DNA of 64,000 bases. Origin: an uncultured Bacteroidales bacterium (lineage in GTDB: Bacteria; Bacteroidota; Bacteroidia; Bacteroidales; UBA932). The stretch is from positions 62,001-126,000 of the forward strand of contig ONII01000004.1 in the NCBI GenBank assembly GCA_900317845.1. Reading direction: 5' to 3'. This document shows, piece after piece, positions 8,034 to 18,700 of this stretch. The notes below the pieces were generated by a model, which was not told the DNA's origin, did not search any database, and saw nothing but the letters and a program-made list of their open reading frames with translations. A program made the translations under genes and the position numbers. Each line of letters opens with the position of its first letter. Position 1 is the first letter of the stretch.

Positions 8034-11000
8034 ATGGAATAAGCCTTCTCCAGCGAATCTATACCGCGGGAAACGGTCCGGAGCCTGCCGCCGTCCTGAT
8101 TGAATTTATACTCAGTGGGATGCTCGTTCACCTTGCCCAGCACCGTTTCAAATACTTTGGACTGGTAATAACCACCCATGGGATTGCTCACAAAGAACAT
8201 GATTTGCATGCCGTTCTTGATGATGATTTTCTCAAACCCAAGCAGCTGGCCCAAGTTTCTGATTTTCACTACATACAGCAGGTTTTCCACCTCCTGCGGA
8301 AGCGGACCGAAGCGGTCGGCCACCTGGGCGCCAAGCCGGTCAATCTCCCGTTCGTCCGTCATGGCATCCAGCATCTTGTAAATGCGAATTTTCTCTGCCG
8401 TAATGTCTATGTAATCGTCCGGAATAAAGGCGGGTTTGTCGGTTTCGATGGTGCAGTCGTCCACGTATTTTTCCTGCGTGGAACGCGTCGTGAAGCCGGT
8501 TTCCATTCCCAACTCTTCCATGGCTTCCGACAGAATCTTCTGGTAGGTCTCGTAGCCCATGTCGGAAATGAAGCCGCTTTGCTCCGCACCCAGGAGGTTG
8601 CCGGCGCCGCGGATATCCAGATCCTGCATGGCAATGTTGAAGCCGCTGCCCAGGTCGCTGAACTCCTCGATGGCCCGAAGCCGCCTCCGGGCATCGTCCG
8701 AAAGGCTCACGAGCGGCGGAACAATGAGGTAGCAGAAGGCTTTTTTGTTGGAGCGGCCCACACGGCCGCGCAGCTGGTGAAGGTCGCTCAGGCCAATGTT
8801 CTGCGCCTGGTTGATGATGATGGTGTTGGCATTGGGAATATCCAGGCCGTTTTCCACGATGGTGGTGCAGAGCAGAAGGTCATAGTCGCCCCGCATAAAG
8901 GCTAACATTCTGTCTTCCAGATCTTTTGATTCCATCTGGCCGTGTGCAACGCAAATTTTCATGTCCGGCACCAGGCGGTGGAGGATATCGGCAATGGCGG
9001 GCAGTTCCTCTACCCGGTTATGCAGGAAGAACACCTGGCCGCCCCGGTTGAGCTCGTAGTTGATGATGCTCTTGACTTCGTCCTCGTTAAAGAGGATAAT
9101 TTCCGTCTGGATGGGAATGCGGTTGGGCGGCGGCGTCTGGATGATGGACAGGTCGCGGGCGCCCAAAAGAGAAAATTGCAGCGTACGCGGGATGGGCGTT
9201 GCCGTGAGCGTAAGGGTGTCCACCGTATGCTTGAGCTGGCGCAGCTTTTCCTTGGCACTCACGCCGAACTTTTGTTCCTCGTCAATAATCAACAGGCCCA
9301 GATCCTTGAATTCGAAGCTGTCGGAAAGGATTTTGTGCGTGCCTATCAGAATGTCTATCTTCCCTTCTTTCAGGCGTTTTTTGATGTCCGACAGTTGTTT
9401 GGCGCTGCGCAGGCGGCTCACGTATTCCACCGTGCACGGAAGGTGGGCGAGGCGGGCCTTGAAGGTCTCGAAATGCTGGAGCGAAAGGATGGTGGTGGGC
9501 ACCAGCACTGCCACCTGTTTGGAGTCCGTAGCGGCCTTGAACGCCGCCCGGATGGCAATTTCCGTTTTTCCGAAGCCAACATCGCCACACACCAGCCGGT
9601 CCATGGGGCAGGTATCTTCCATATCCTCTTTGACGGCCTTGGTGGCACGCTCTTGATCCGGGGTGTCTTCGTACATGAAGGACGATTCCAACTCCTCCTG
9701 CAGGTAGGTGTCCGGCGAAAAAGCAAAACCTTTGGAAGCGCGGCGCTTGGCATAGAGCTGGATGAGTTCCTTGGCGATATCCTTTACGCGGGACTTGGCC
9801 GCCTGCTTCATATTGCCCCAGATCTTGGAACCCAGTTTGTTCACGCGCGGCGGCTCCCCTTCCTTGGAACGGAAACGGGATATCTTGTGCAGCGAATGGA
9901 CCGACACGAACACTACGTCACCCCCGCTGTAGAGCAGTTTCACTACCTCGTGCACGCGGCCTTTGTCGTCCTTCATCTTTACCAGGCCGCCAAAGACACC
10001 CACGCCATGGTCGATGTGCACCACAAAATCGCCTATGTTGAAGGCGCTGAGGTCGTTCATCGTGAGCTGCTCGCTCTTTTCCACCGTCCGTCGCATGCGT
10101 ACGCGGTGGAAGCGGTCAAAAATCTCGTGGTCCGTGTACAGGCAAACGCGGTCCTCATGGTCGATAAAGCCGCTGTGGATGTTCCTGCCCTTCACGAATT
10201 CCGGCAGCAAGGCATGTTGTTCCTGTAGCATGATGGAGCGCAGGCGTTCCAGCTGACTTTCCTTCTCCCCTACTATATATACCTTATAATTTTCCTCCAG
10301 CCGGGAGCGGATGTCTCCCATGAGCAGTTCAAAATTCTTGTTGAACACCGGCTGCGGGGAAATGTTGAACTGCACCTTCTCAACGTCCTCTTTCTGGAGC
10401 GGAATATCCAGATACACATGCTTGAAAGCGCAGACGGGCGCAAAGAAGTCCTTTTCCTTGTACATGTCCGACGAATCCAGCCAGACGAGGGTATTTGCAG
10501 GTAAAAGGTCGATGAGACTCTCCCCTTCTTCCGTCTCGCGGGCAGCAATGTCCGGGTAAATATCGGCCCGGGAAATGCGGTCGATGGAAAGCTGCGTATT
10601 GCAGTCGAAAGTGTGAATCTTTTCTACCTCGTCGCCAAAGAAACTCAGGCGGTACGGCTTGTCGGAGGAATAGGAAAAAATGTCGATGACGGCGCCGCGA
10701 AGGGCGAACTGGCCCGGGGCCGATACAAAGTCCACCTTCTCGAAGCCTTCTTCCTGGAGGCGCACCCGGATGCTGTCGTAGGGAATTTCCTGCCCTTCCT
10801 TTATACTGAAAAGGGCGTTTTGCAATTTTTGGGCGCTGGGCACCTTTTCCTCCACCGCCTCCGGATAGGTGACGATGAACAACTTTTCCGGGGCCTTCCA
10901 ATTCAGCAACTTGCCGATAGCCGCCGTGCGCTGCACGCCCAGGGACGATTTATAATTGCTGCGCTCCACGCTTTTTCCCATCTCCGGCAGGAAGAACACG

Positions 11001-11206
11001 CAGTCCCCTTCTACCATATTATATAGGTCTGCCGCGCAGTATTCTGCCGATTCCCGGGTGGGGAGCAGGATAAAGTGGACGTCTTCCTGCGCCACCTGGG
11101 ACAGGACCATCCACCGGGCCGACAAGAAGAGCCCGCCGCAAAAGACTTCTTCCTTTTCTTGAAGTTGTTTTTGCAGCAGTGCAGTTGATTTTTGACTTAT
11201 CAACAT
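8015..11206 (-). CDS. mfd: Transcription-repair coupling factor Mfd
   Basis: Mfd removes RNA polymerase stalled at DNA lesions and recruits UvrA. From ATG 11206 the protein has 1063 residues. It has the UvrB-like N-terminal part, the CarD-like RNA polymerase interaction domain (GDFVVHIDHGVGVFGGL), and the RecG-like helicase with Walker A GDVGFGKTE, DEEQ box and TATPIPRTL. The TRCF C-terminal domain follows. Starts at 11251 or 11308 are open in frame. They would add residues (VINRLSTAKTKG) lacking Mfd resemblance and encoded by the DnaA-box-like repeats, so I prefer 11206. The two later start codons have weak purine stretches. Confidence 0.96.
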   Translation of the reverse strand: MLISQKSTALLQKQLQEKEEVFCGGLFLSARWMVLSQVAQEDVHFILLPTRESAEYCAADLYNMVEGDCVFFLPEMGKSVERSNYKSSLGVQRTAAIGKLLNWKAPEKLFIVTYPEAVEEKVPSAQKLQNALFSIKEGQEIPYDSIRVRLQEEGFEKVDFVSAPGQFALRGAVIDIFSYSSDKPYRLSFFGDEVEKIHTFDCNTQLSIDRISRADIYPDIAARETEEGESLIDLLPANTLVWLDSSDMYKEKDFFAPVCAFKHVYLDIPLQKEDVEKVQFNISPQPVFNKNFELLMGDIRSRLEENYKVYIVGEKESQLERLRSIMLQEQHALLPEFVKGRNIHSGFIDHEDRVCLYTDHEIFDRFHRVRMRRTVEKSEQLTMNDLSAFNIGDFVVHIDHGVGVFGGLVKMKDDKGRVHEVVKLLYSGGDVVFVSVHSLHKISRFRSKEGEPPRVNKLGSKIWGNMKQAAKSRVKDIAKELIQLYAKRRASKGFAFSPDTYLQEELESSFMYEDTPDQERATKAVKEDMEDTCPMDRLVCGDVGFGKTEIAIRAAFKAATDSKQVAVLVPTTILSLQHFETFKARLAHLPCTVEYVSRLRSAKQLSDIKKRLKEGKIDILIGTHKILSDSFEFKDLGLLIIDEEQKFGVSAKEKLRQLKHTVDTLTLTATPIPRTLQFSLLGARDLSIIQTPPPNRIPIQTEIILFNEDEVKSIINYELNRGGQVFFLHNRVEELPAIADILHRLVPDMKICVAHGQMESKDLEDRMLAFMRGDYDLLLCTTIVENGLDIPNANTIIINQAQNIGLSDLHQLRGRVGRSNKKAFCYLIVPPLVSLSDDARRRLRAIEEFSDLGSGFNIAMQDLDIRGAGNLLGAEQSGFISDMGYETYQKILSEAMEELGMETGFTTRSTQEKYVDDCTIETDKPAFIPDDYIDITAEKIRIYKMLDAMTDEREIDRLGAQVADRFGPLPQEVENLLYVVKIRNLGQLLGFEKIIIKNGMQIMFFVSNPMGGYYQSKVFETVLGKVNEHPTEYKFNQDGGRLRTVSRGIDSLEKAYSILKKLQ

Positions 11207-11460
11207 TCCCTTGGTTTTGGCTGTTGATAACCTGTTGATAACCCTGTTCATAACCCTCCCGGCTTTTGTGGGTAAGATTTCCGCACCGGCCACTAACAGG
11301 CCATCCACACGATATCAGCAGGTTTTCAACAATTTATTTTTTACTCAATATATTGATTTTTAATGGCTTATAGATAGTTTTCAACATATTGACAAGCACA
11401 TTAAAAACAACAATTCTTAAAAATAAAAACTATATTTGTATTTGAATTGATTGAACCTTG
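11197..11460. other. DnaA-box-like cluster and AT-rich stretch; candidate origin of replication
   Basis: TTATCAACA lies at 11197-11205. Its complement TGTTGATAA lies at 11222-11230 and 11233-11241, the variant TGTTCATAA at 11245-11253, and TGTGGGTAA (one mismatch to the canonical box) at 11267-11275. TTTTCAACA lies at 11323-11331 and 11378-11386. The DnaA consensus is TTATCCACA. Three of the boxes are spaced 11-12 bp apart, so they fall on the same face of the helix. From about 11330 to 11455 the sequence is strongly AT-rich. The region separates a leftward block from a rightward block of genes. No unwinding element or origin function can be proven here. Confidence 0.42.
11431..11438 (+). promoter_or_regulatory. 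-7 element of ruvB
   Basis: TATATTTG matches TAnnTTTG and lies 26 bp before the ruvB ATG, in the AT-rich stretch. A clear TTTG at -33 is missing. Confidence 0.5.
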
Positions 11461-11464
11461 AGCC

Positions 11465-12505
11465 ATGACCGACTTTGATCCGCACAATCCGGCAGACCGC
11501 AAAGATAACGAATTTGAGGGAATTATCCGCCCCCAGGGGCTGGACGATTTTACCGGACAGAAGGAGATTGTATCCAATCTGAATATCTATATAAAGGCCG
11601 CCAAAATGCGTGGGGAGGCGTTGGACCATGTTTTGTTCCACGGGCCTCCGGGACTTGGAAAAACCACGCTGGCCCATATCATCGCCAACGAGATGGGCGT
11701 GAACATGAAGGTGACTTCCGGTCCGGTGCTGGACAAGCCCGGGGACCTGGCGGGGCTCCTCACCGGCCTGGAGGCCGGGGATGTGCTGTTCATCGATGAA
11801 ATCCACCGGCTTTCTCCGGAGGTGGAGGAGTACCTGTACTCCGCCATGGAAGATTACGTGATTGATATCATGATTGACAAAGGACCGGGGGCGCGTTCCG
11901 TGCGCATCAACCTGAATCCTTTTACGCTGGTGGGGGCCACCACGCGGAGTGGTTTGCTGACGGCGCCGCTGCGGGACCGCTTTGGCATTAACTGCGCGCT
12001 GGAATATTACGATACGGAGGATTTGAAACACATTGTCCTTCGCAGCGCCCGCATTCTTGCTTTGGAAATTGACGATGATGCCGCCTATGAGATTGCCCTT
12101 CGCAGCCGCGGTACGGCGCGTATCGCCAATGCGCTCCTCAAGCGCGTGCGGGACTTTGCACAGGTGCTCGGAGACGGTCGTATCAACCTGGAAATCACGC
12201 GTTTTGCGCTGAATAAGCTCAAGATTGACAAGCGCGGACTGGATGCCATCGACAACAAGATTCTGCGCACCATGATCCTTACCTTCAAAGGAGGGCCGGT
12301 GGGCGTTGGTACGCTGGCCACTTCCATTAGTGAGGATGCCGGAACGCTGGAGGAGGTGTACGAGCCTTTCCTTATCAAGGAGGGTTTCATTATCCGCACC
12401 CAGCGGGGGCGTATCGCCACGGAACTGGCCTACCAGCACCTGGGAATGGACGCCTATCTGGCTCAGCGAAAATACAATCCGGACGAGAGTGGTTCGCTTT
12501 TTTAA
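11465..12505 (+). CDS. ruvB: Holliday junction branch migration ATPase RuvB
   Basis: The 346-residue protein shows the full RuvB pattern: Walker [12 protein letters not shown] (about residues 59-69), Walker B FIDEIHRL (about 104-111), sensor 1 GATTRSGLL and the arginine-finger region LRDRFG. The C-terminal winged helix ([21 protein letters not shown]) is complete. RuvB hexamers drive branch migration at Holliday junctions loaded by RuvA. The ruvA gene is also in this window, at 53835-54422, so the pair is not an operon here. The gene is preceded by a TAnnTTTG element. Confidence 0.98.
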   Translation: MTDFDPHNPADRKDNEFEGIIRPQGLDDFTGQKEIVSNLNIYIKAAKMRGEALDHVLFHGPPGLGKTTLAHIIANEMGVNMKVTSGPVLDKPGDLAGLLTGLEAGDVLFIDEIHRLSPEVEEYLYSAMEDYVIDIMIDKGPGARSVRINLNPFTLVGATTRSGLLTAPLRDRFGINCALEYYDTEDLKHIVLRSARILALEIDDDAAYEIALRSRGTARIANALLKRVRDFAQVLGDGRINLEITRFALNKLKIDKRGLDAIDNKILRTMILTFKGGPVGVGTLATSISEDAGTLEEVYEPFLIKEGFIIRTQRGRIATELAYQHLGMDAYLAQRKYNPDESGSLF

Positions 12506-12537
12506 CGAAAAGTCCTAATTTATTCACGAAAAATGCT

Positions 12538-12545
12538 TAATTTTG
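12538..12545 (+). promoter_or_regulatory. -7 element of the sdhAB operon
   Basis: TAATTTTG matches TAnnTTTG and lies 28 bp upstream of the sdhA ATG, in the 68-bp gap after ruvB. Confidence 0.5.
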
Positions 12546-12573
12546 CGAGTTAGCAAATACAATTATTAACTAT

Positions 12574-14523
12574 ATGGCCGATTCTAAACTTATTTCCAAG
12601 ATTCCGGACGGACCGCTCAAAGAAAAATGGTCCAAGCGTAAAGCAGAAATCCGGATTGTTTCTCCGAACAACAAACGGAAGCTGGAAGTGATTGTGGTAG
12701 GTACTGGTCTTGGCGGCGCTTCTGCAGCTGCGTCTCTGGGTGAGATGGGCTACAACGTCAAGATTTTCTGCATCAGCGACTCCCCCCGCCGGGCGCACTC
12801 CATTGCCGCCCAGGGTGGTATCAATGCTGCCAAAAACTACCAGAACGACAACGACTCCGTTTACCGTCTGTTCTACGACACCATCAAAGGTGGTGACTAT
12901 CGTTCCCGCGAAGCCAACGTGTATCGTCTGGCAGAGGTAAGTGCCGCCATTATCGACCAGTGCGTGGCACAGGGTGTTCCTTTTGCCCGTGAATACGGCG
13001 GATACCTGGCCAACCGTTCCTTCGGTGGTGTGCAGGTGAGCCGTACCTTCTACGCCCGCGGACAAACCGGCCAGCAGCTCCTGTTGGGTGCCTATGCTTC
13101 CCTGAACAAGGAGATTGCCGCCGGCACCGTGAAGAGCTATCCGCGTCACGAGATGCTGGATCTGGTGATTATCAACGGTGAGGCCAAGGGTATCATCGCC
13201 CGTAACCTCGTTACCGGTGAAATCGAGCGCTTCGGCGCCCATGCCGTTGTGCTGGCAACCGGTGGGTATGGCAATACCTATTTCCTCTCCACCAACGCCA
13301 TGAACTCCAACGGCAGCGCCGCCATGCAGGCCTACCGCAAAGGTGCTTTCTTCGCCAATCCTTGCTTTGCCCAGATTCACCCTACCTGTATTCCGGTACA
13401 CGGCGACCAGCAGTGCAAACTGACGCTTATGTCAGAGTCCCTGCGTAACGACGGCCGCATCTGGGTACCCAAGAAGAAGGAAGATGTTGCCAAACTGCGC
13501 AGCCACCAGATCAAACCGTCCCAGATTCCGGAAGAGGACAGGGATTACTATCTGGAGCGCCGTTATCCGGCCTTCGGTAACTTGGTTCCGCGTGACGTGG
13601 CTTCCCGCGCCGCCAAAGAGCGCTGCGATGCCGGTTACGGCGTAAACGAGACCGGCCTGGCCGTATTCCTGGATTTTGCCGACGCCATCAAGCGCCTGGG
13701 TCACCAGCGGGTGCAGGAGCGGTATGGTAACCTCTTCGACATGTACGAAAAGATTACCTCCACTTCCCCTTGGGAGGAGCCGATGATGATTTACCCGGCC
13801 ATCCACTACACCATGGGCGGCCTGTGGGTAGACTATGACCTCCAGACCACCATTCCGGGCCTGTATGCCATTGGCGAGGCCAACTTCTCGGACCACGGCG
13901 GCAACCGCCTGGGTGCCAGTGCCCTTATGCAGGGCCTTGCCGACGGTTACTTTGTGCTGCCTTACACCATCGGCGATTATCTTTCCCATAAATTTGCCGA
14001 GCCCAAGACGGATACCAACGCCCCTGAATTTGCAGCGGCGGAAAAAGCCGTGAAGGAGCGCATCGCCAAGCTCTTTGCCGTGAAGGGTACGGAGCCGGTA
14101 GATGCCATCCACAAGAAACTGGGTCACATTATGTGGGAATATGTAGGTATGGCGCGCAACGAGGCCGGCCTCAAGAAGGGCATCGAGGAAATCAAGAAGC
14201 TCCGCGAAGAATTCTGGAAGACGGTCCGCGTACCCGGCACCAACGAGGAATTTAACCAGGAACTGGAAAAAGCCCTGCGCCTGGTAGACTTCTTTGACAT
14301 TGGTGAACTCATGGCCTATGACGCCCTGAACCGCCGCGAATCCTGCGGTGGCCATTTCCGCGAGGAAATGCAGACGGAAGAAGGCGAGACCAAGCGCGAC
14401 GACGAGAACTTCATGTATGTAGCCGCCTGGGAATACAAGGGCGAAGGCAAGGAGCCGGAGCTGCACAAGGAAGAACTCAAGTACGAAAACATCAAGATTG
14501 CAACCCGTAACTACAAAGACTAA
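12574..14523 (+). CDS. sdhA: Succinate dehydrogenase / fumarate reductase flavoprotein subunit
   Basis: The 649-residue protein is of the long Bacteroidota type. It contains the FAD-binding motif [20 protein letters not shown], the covalent-FAD histidine region [15 protein letters not shown], the substrate-site HPTCIPVHG, and the catalytic arginine segment [11 protein letters not shown]. The capping domain ([20 protein letters not shown]) is intact. In anaerobic Bacteroidales the complex works mainly as a fumarate reductase at the end of succinate and propionate fermentation. It passes electrons through SdhB to a cytochrome b anchor. SdhB follows after 8 bp. The anchor gene sdhC, usually just upstream, is not present here. 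Confidence 0.96.
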   Translation: MADSKLISKIPDGPLKEKWSKRKAEIRIVSPNNKRKLEVIVVGTGLGGASAAASLGEMGYNVKIFCISDSPRRAHSIAAQGGINAAKNYQNDNDSVYRLFYDTIKGGDYRSREANVYRLAEVSAAIIDQCVAQGVPFAREYGGYLANRSFGGVQVSRTFYARGQTGQQLLLGAYASLNKEIAAGTVKSYPRHEMLDLVIINGEAKGIIARNLVTGEIERFGAHAVVLATGGYGNTYFLSTNAMNSNGSAAMQAYRKGAFFANPCFAQIHPTCIPVHGDQQCKLTLMSESLRNDGRIWVPKKKEDVAKLRSHQIKPSQIPEEDRDYYLERRYPAFGNLVPRDVASRAAKERCDAGYGVNETGLAVFLDFADAIKRLGHQRVQERYGNLFDMYEKITSTSPWEEPMMIYPAIHYTMGGLWVDYDLQTTIPGLYAIGEANFSDHGGNRLGASALMQGLADGYFVLPYTIGDYLSHKFAEPKTDTNAPEFAAAEKAVKERIAKLFAVKGTEPVDAIHKKLGHIMWEYVGMARNEAGLKKGIEEIKKLREEFWKTVRVPGTNEEFNQELEKALRLVDFFDIGELMAYDALNRRESCGGHFREEMQTEEGETKRDDENFMYVAAWEYKGEGKEPELHKEELKYENIKIATRNYKD

Positions 14524-14531
14524 TCCCGAGT

Positions 14532-15275
14532 ATGGAATATAATGTAAAAGTATGGCGTCAGAAGAACGCCAAAGCAAAAGGCCATTTCGAGACCTACCAC
14601 GTTACGGATGTGGAGGAAGATGCTTCGTTCCTCGAAATGCTGGATATCCTGAACGATCAACTCATTCGTAAGGGCATCGAGCCCATCGCCTTCGACCACG
14701 ACTGCCGTGAGGGAATCTGCGGTGCCTGTTCCCTGTATGTGGACGGCCGTGCCCACGGTCCGGACGACCAGGTAACCACCTGCCAGCTGTTCATGCGTCA
14801 CTTTAAACCCGGTGCCACCATCACCGTGGAGCCTTGGCGCAGCGGCGCTTTCCCGGTAATCAAGGACCTGGTGGTGGATCGTACCGCCTTCGATAAGATT
14901 ATGCAGGCCGGCGGTTTCATTACCGTACGTGCCGGCAGCGCCCAGGACGGCAATACGCAGCTCATCCCGCACGACGATGCAGAGCTGTCCATGGATGCAG
15001 CCGCCTGCGTTGGTTGCGGCGCCTGTGTTGCCACCTGTAAGAACGGTTCCGCCATGCTGTTTGTGGCTGCCCGCGTAAGCTCCCTGGCCCTGCTGCCGCA
15101 AGGCCGTCCGGAAGCCGCCCGCCGCGCCCGCGCCATGGTGGCCAAGATGGACGAGTTGGGCTTTGGCAACTGCACCAACACCCGCGCCTGCGAGATGGAG
15201 TGCCCCAAGCACGTTACCATCGATCACATTGCCCGCCTGAACCGCGAGTATCTGAAGGCCCGTTTCAGCGAATAA
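14532..15275 (+). CDS. sdhB: Succinate dehydrogenase / fumarate reductase iron-sulfur subunit
   Basis: The 247-residue protein carries the [2Fe-2S] ligands in [15 protein letters not shown] and VTTCQLF, and a second set in [14 protein letters not shown] and [14 protein letters not shown] for the [4Fe-4S] and [3Fe-4S] clusters. It moves electrons between the flavin in SdhA and the quinone site in the membrane anchor. It is followed by a strong terminator, so the transcript ends here with no third subunit. Confidence 0.96.
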   Translation: MEYNVKVWRQKNAKAKGHFETYHVTDVEEDASFLEMLDILNDQLIRKGIEPIAFDHDCREGICGACSLYVDGRAHGPDDQVTTCQLFMRHFKPGATITVEPWRSGAFPVIKDLVVDRTAFDKIMQAGGFITVRAGSAQDGNTQLIPHDDAELSMDAAACVGCGACVATCKNGSAMLFVAARVSSLALLPQGRPEAARRARAMVAKMDELGFGNCTNTRACEMECPKHVTIDHIARLNREYLKARFSE

Positions 15276-15292
15276 GAAGAAGTATTTATTGA

Positions 15293-15336
15293 AAATGGGC
15301 CGTGCAAATTGAGCATGGCCCATTTACTTTTTATTT
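15293..15336 (+). terminator. Terminator of the sdhAB operon
   Basis: AAATGGGCC (15293-15301) pairs perfectly with GGCCCATTT (15317-15325), and the stem extends inward by four more pairs around a short loop. A T-rich run follows. It lies 18 bp after the sdhB stop. Confidence 0.85.
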
Positions 15337-15709
15337 ATGTACACGTGCGCATACGTACGAGGGGGTTACAGGTTTTTAAGAAGGTACAAGGGATTGAAAA
15401 TAAGCGATGAACGTAATTATTTAAAAAAATTAAAAAATTTTTAAAGTTTTAAATTATTATAAAAGATTGTGTTTTTCTCATAAAATATAACTATCTTGCC
15501 CCAAATTTTAAATAAATAAGGATTTAACTGACCGAAAAGACTTAATATATCGCATTAAATGCACTTTTGGGCGGATTTGCAAAATTGAAATTGTTTTCCA
15601 ATCTTTGCAGCCGTATATCCGTAATTGTATACGGACAAAAAGTAGTGTATTGCTCGCGCAAACTATGAAACGTGTATCAATATTTATGTTTAATTAATCT
15701 ATTGTGCTT
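15337..15709 (+). promoter_or_regulatory. Intergenic leader with SusC operon promoter and 5' hairpin
   Basis: This AT-rich gap before the nine-gene outer-membrane operon has no gene. TTTG at 15576-15579, a 20-bp spacer and AATCTTTG at 15600-15607 (one mismatch to TAnnTTTG) form the likely promoter. An inverted repeat, CCGTATA (15611-15617) and TATACGG (15628-15634), sits at the expected transcript start. It leaves about 75 nt of leader to ATG 15710. Nothing recognisable as an anti-sigma or two-component regulator gene is adjacent, so the control of the operon is unknown. Confidence 0.55.
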
Positions 15710-18700
15710 ATGAAAAAAATCCGCATTTTTTTCACGGCCATGGTATTACTGGCTCTGTCTGTAGCAGCCCAGGCACAGAACATCACTGTGAAGGGTACTG
15801 TGAAGAACGAGGCTGGTGAGGCTATTGTGGGTGCCAACGTGCTCCTGCAGGGTAGCCGCACTGTGTATACCATGTCGGACGTTAACGGTGCATTTACCAT
15901 TAACGTTCCCGCCAATGGTGTTCTGGAAGTGAACTGCATGGGTTATCAAAACGCCCAGATCCAGGTGAACAACCGCACTTCCATCGCCATTGTCCTTACA
16001 GATGACAACCAGCTCCTGGAGGAGACCATCGTTGTGGCCTATGGTACCGCAACCAAGAGTTCCTTCACGGGTTCCGCCGCCCAGGTGGAAACTGAGGTCA
16101 TCGAGAAAAAAGTGGCCACCAGCGTTACCAGCGCCCTCGCCGGTACCACCCCTGGTGTGCAGGTAACTTCCGCCAGCGGCGACCCGTCCGGCGGTGGTGC
16201 TCCCACGATCCGCATCCGTGGTATCGGTTCCATGAGTGCCTCCAACGCCCCGCTCTACATTGTGGACGGTGTTCCGTACGATGGCTCCATCTCCGACATC
16301 AACCCGCAGGATGTTGAGTCCATGTCCGTTCTTAAGGATGCTGCCGCCAGCGCCATTTATGGTCACCGCGGTGCAAACGGTGTTGTGATTATTACCACCA
16401 AGAAAGGTAAGAGCGGCGACGCCCAGGTGAAGTTCGACGGCCGTTGGGGCGTGAACTCCCGCCTCATCCCGCAGTACGACGTTATCTCCGATCCCGGTCA
16501 GTACTACGAGACCTACTACACCATGCTGTACAACCAGTATCTGTATTCCGGTCACTCTGTGGCAGAGAGCTACGCTTATGCCAACCAGTACCTCCTGGAC
16601 GAGAAAAACGGTGGTCTAGGTTATCTGGTATACACTGTTCCGGACGGACAGAACCTGGTGGGTACCAACTTCAAGCTGAACCCCAACGCAACGCTGGGTT
16701 ACTTTGACGGTGAGTTCTACTACACCCCGGACGACTGGTACAAAGAAACCTTCCACAACGGCTTCCGTCACGAATACAATGTGAGCGCTTCCGGTGGTGG
16801 CAGCAAGTTCAACTACTACGCCAACGTAGGTTTCCTGCAGAACAAAGGTATTGTTAACAACTCCGACTACAAGCGTTACACGGGCCGTATCAACGCCGAC
16901 TATCAGGCTAAGAGCTGGCTGCGTTTCTCCACCAGCCTGAGCTTCTCGCATTCCGATTCCCAGACGGCAGACTGGTCCGACAGCTTCGGTTCTTCCGGTA
17001 ACCTGTTCTATATCACCAACAATATTGGCCCCATCTATCCGCTGTACGTGCGTAAGCTGGACGAGAACGGCAATCCTTATATCCTTAAGGAGGACGGTCG
17101 TATTGTGTACGACATATCCACCAACTCCAACCAGCATCGTCCTTCCATCGTGGGGAACGCTGTCCGCGACAATGAGTTTGACAGCAACCGTTCCTACGCC
17201 GACGTTCTCACCGGTAAGTTCGGTATCAACCTCACTCCTATCAAGGGCCTGTCCCTGAATGCCAACATTGGTTTCACCAGCGACAACACCCGTTCCAGTG
17301 AACTGAGCAGCCAGTTCGCCGGTTCCTCCGGTACGGATGGTTACGTGAGTGTGGGCCACGGCCGCATGTTCACCGTGAACCAGCAGTATCTGGCCGAATA
17401 TAAGTTCGATATCGCCGATGTCCACAACCTGGACTTCCTGGCCGGTTACGAGAATTACAGCTATACGTACCAGAGCCTGAGCGGCAGCAACAACCACCTG
17501 TTTAACCCGTATGTGGGTGAACTCAACAATGCTGACGGTACAGATTCCAACGTAAGCGCCCATTCCTACACCAACCGCTATGTGACCCAGGGTTTCCTGG
17601 CCCGCGCCCAGTACGACTACGACGGCCGTATCTTCGTTTCCGGTAGCTACCGTCGCGATGCCTCTTCCCGCTTTGCACAGGGGCACCAGTGGGGTAACTT
17701 CGGTTCCTTCGGTGCCGCCTGGCTCATCAGCAAGGAGTCTTGGTTCAATGCCAAGTTTGTGGATATGCTCAAACTGAAAGTGAGCTACGGTGTGCAGGGT
17801 AACGATAACCTGGGTAGCTACTATCCCTACTCGGACCAGTACACCCACTCCTGGAACAAAGATACCGGTTATGCTGTAGAACTCAGCTACGTGGGTAATG
17901 AGAACCTCACCTGGGAAACCTCGCATTCCTTCAACATCGGTACGGACTTCGAGCTCTTCAAGGGCTACCTGAACGGTACCATCGAGTACTTCTCCCGTAA
18001 GACCACGGACCTGCTCTATTCCAAGAACGTTCCGCTGAGCGCCGGTAACCCTACCGGTCGTATCCCGGTGAACGTGGGTTCCATCCTGAACAACGGTGTG
18101 GAACTGTCCCTGGACGGTGCCATCATCCGCAACCGCAACGTCAACTGGAGTTGGAACTTCAACTTGAGCCACTACAAGAACAAGATTCTCTCCCTGGATG
18201 AAAGTGTTTCCGAGGACGGTATCCGCGGCGGCAACTACATCTATAAGGTGGGTGGTTCCCTGTACGAGGCCTACATGTACCGTTACGCAGGTGTAAACCA
18301 GGAAGGTCAGGCCCAGTACTACGGTGAATTCCTGAAGGAAGACTACGAAGACTTGAAGGCCGGTGCATTTGTGCAGCGTCCTACCCAGAAGATGATTGAC
18401 AACAATCTCACTGAGACCAAAGTCAGCACCAAGTTTTCCGAGGCTTCCCAGTATGATCTTGGCACCGTTCTTCCCGCTGTGTACGGTGGTTTCGGTACCT
18501 CCCTCAGCGCTTACGGTGTAGACTTCAGCATCCAGCTGTCCTACCAGCTCGGTGGTAAATACTATGACGGTACTTACCAGAACCTCATGCACACGCAGGC
18601 TTCGGCCGGTAACGCCTGGCACAAGGATATCCTGAACGCCTGGACCCCGACCAACACCAACACCAATATCCCTCGTAACGATGGCGATATCCAGGTGGCC

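Noticed and set aside
11207-11308. Longer Mfd N-terminus from 11308
   Set aside because: The extra residues have no Mfd similarity and are coded by the 9-mer repeats.
15337-15700. Riboswitch or small RNA in the leader before susC
   Set aside because: Only one short inverted repeat is visible; no known riboswitch core could be recognised.
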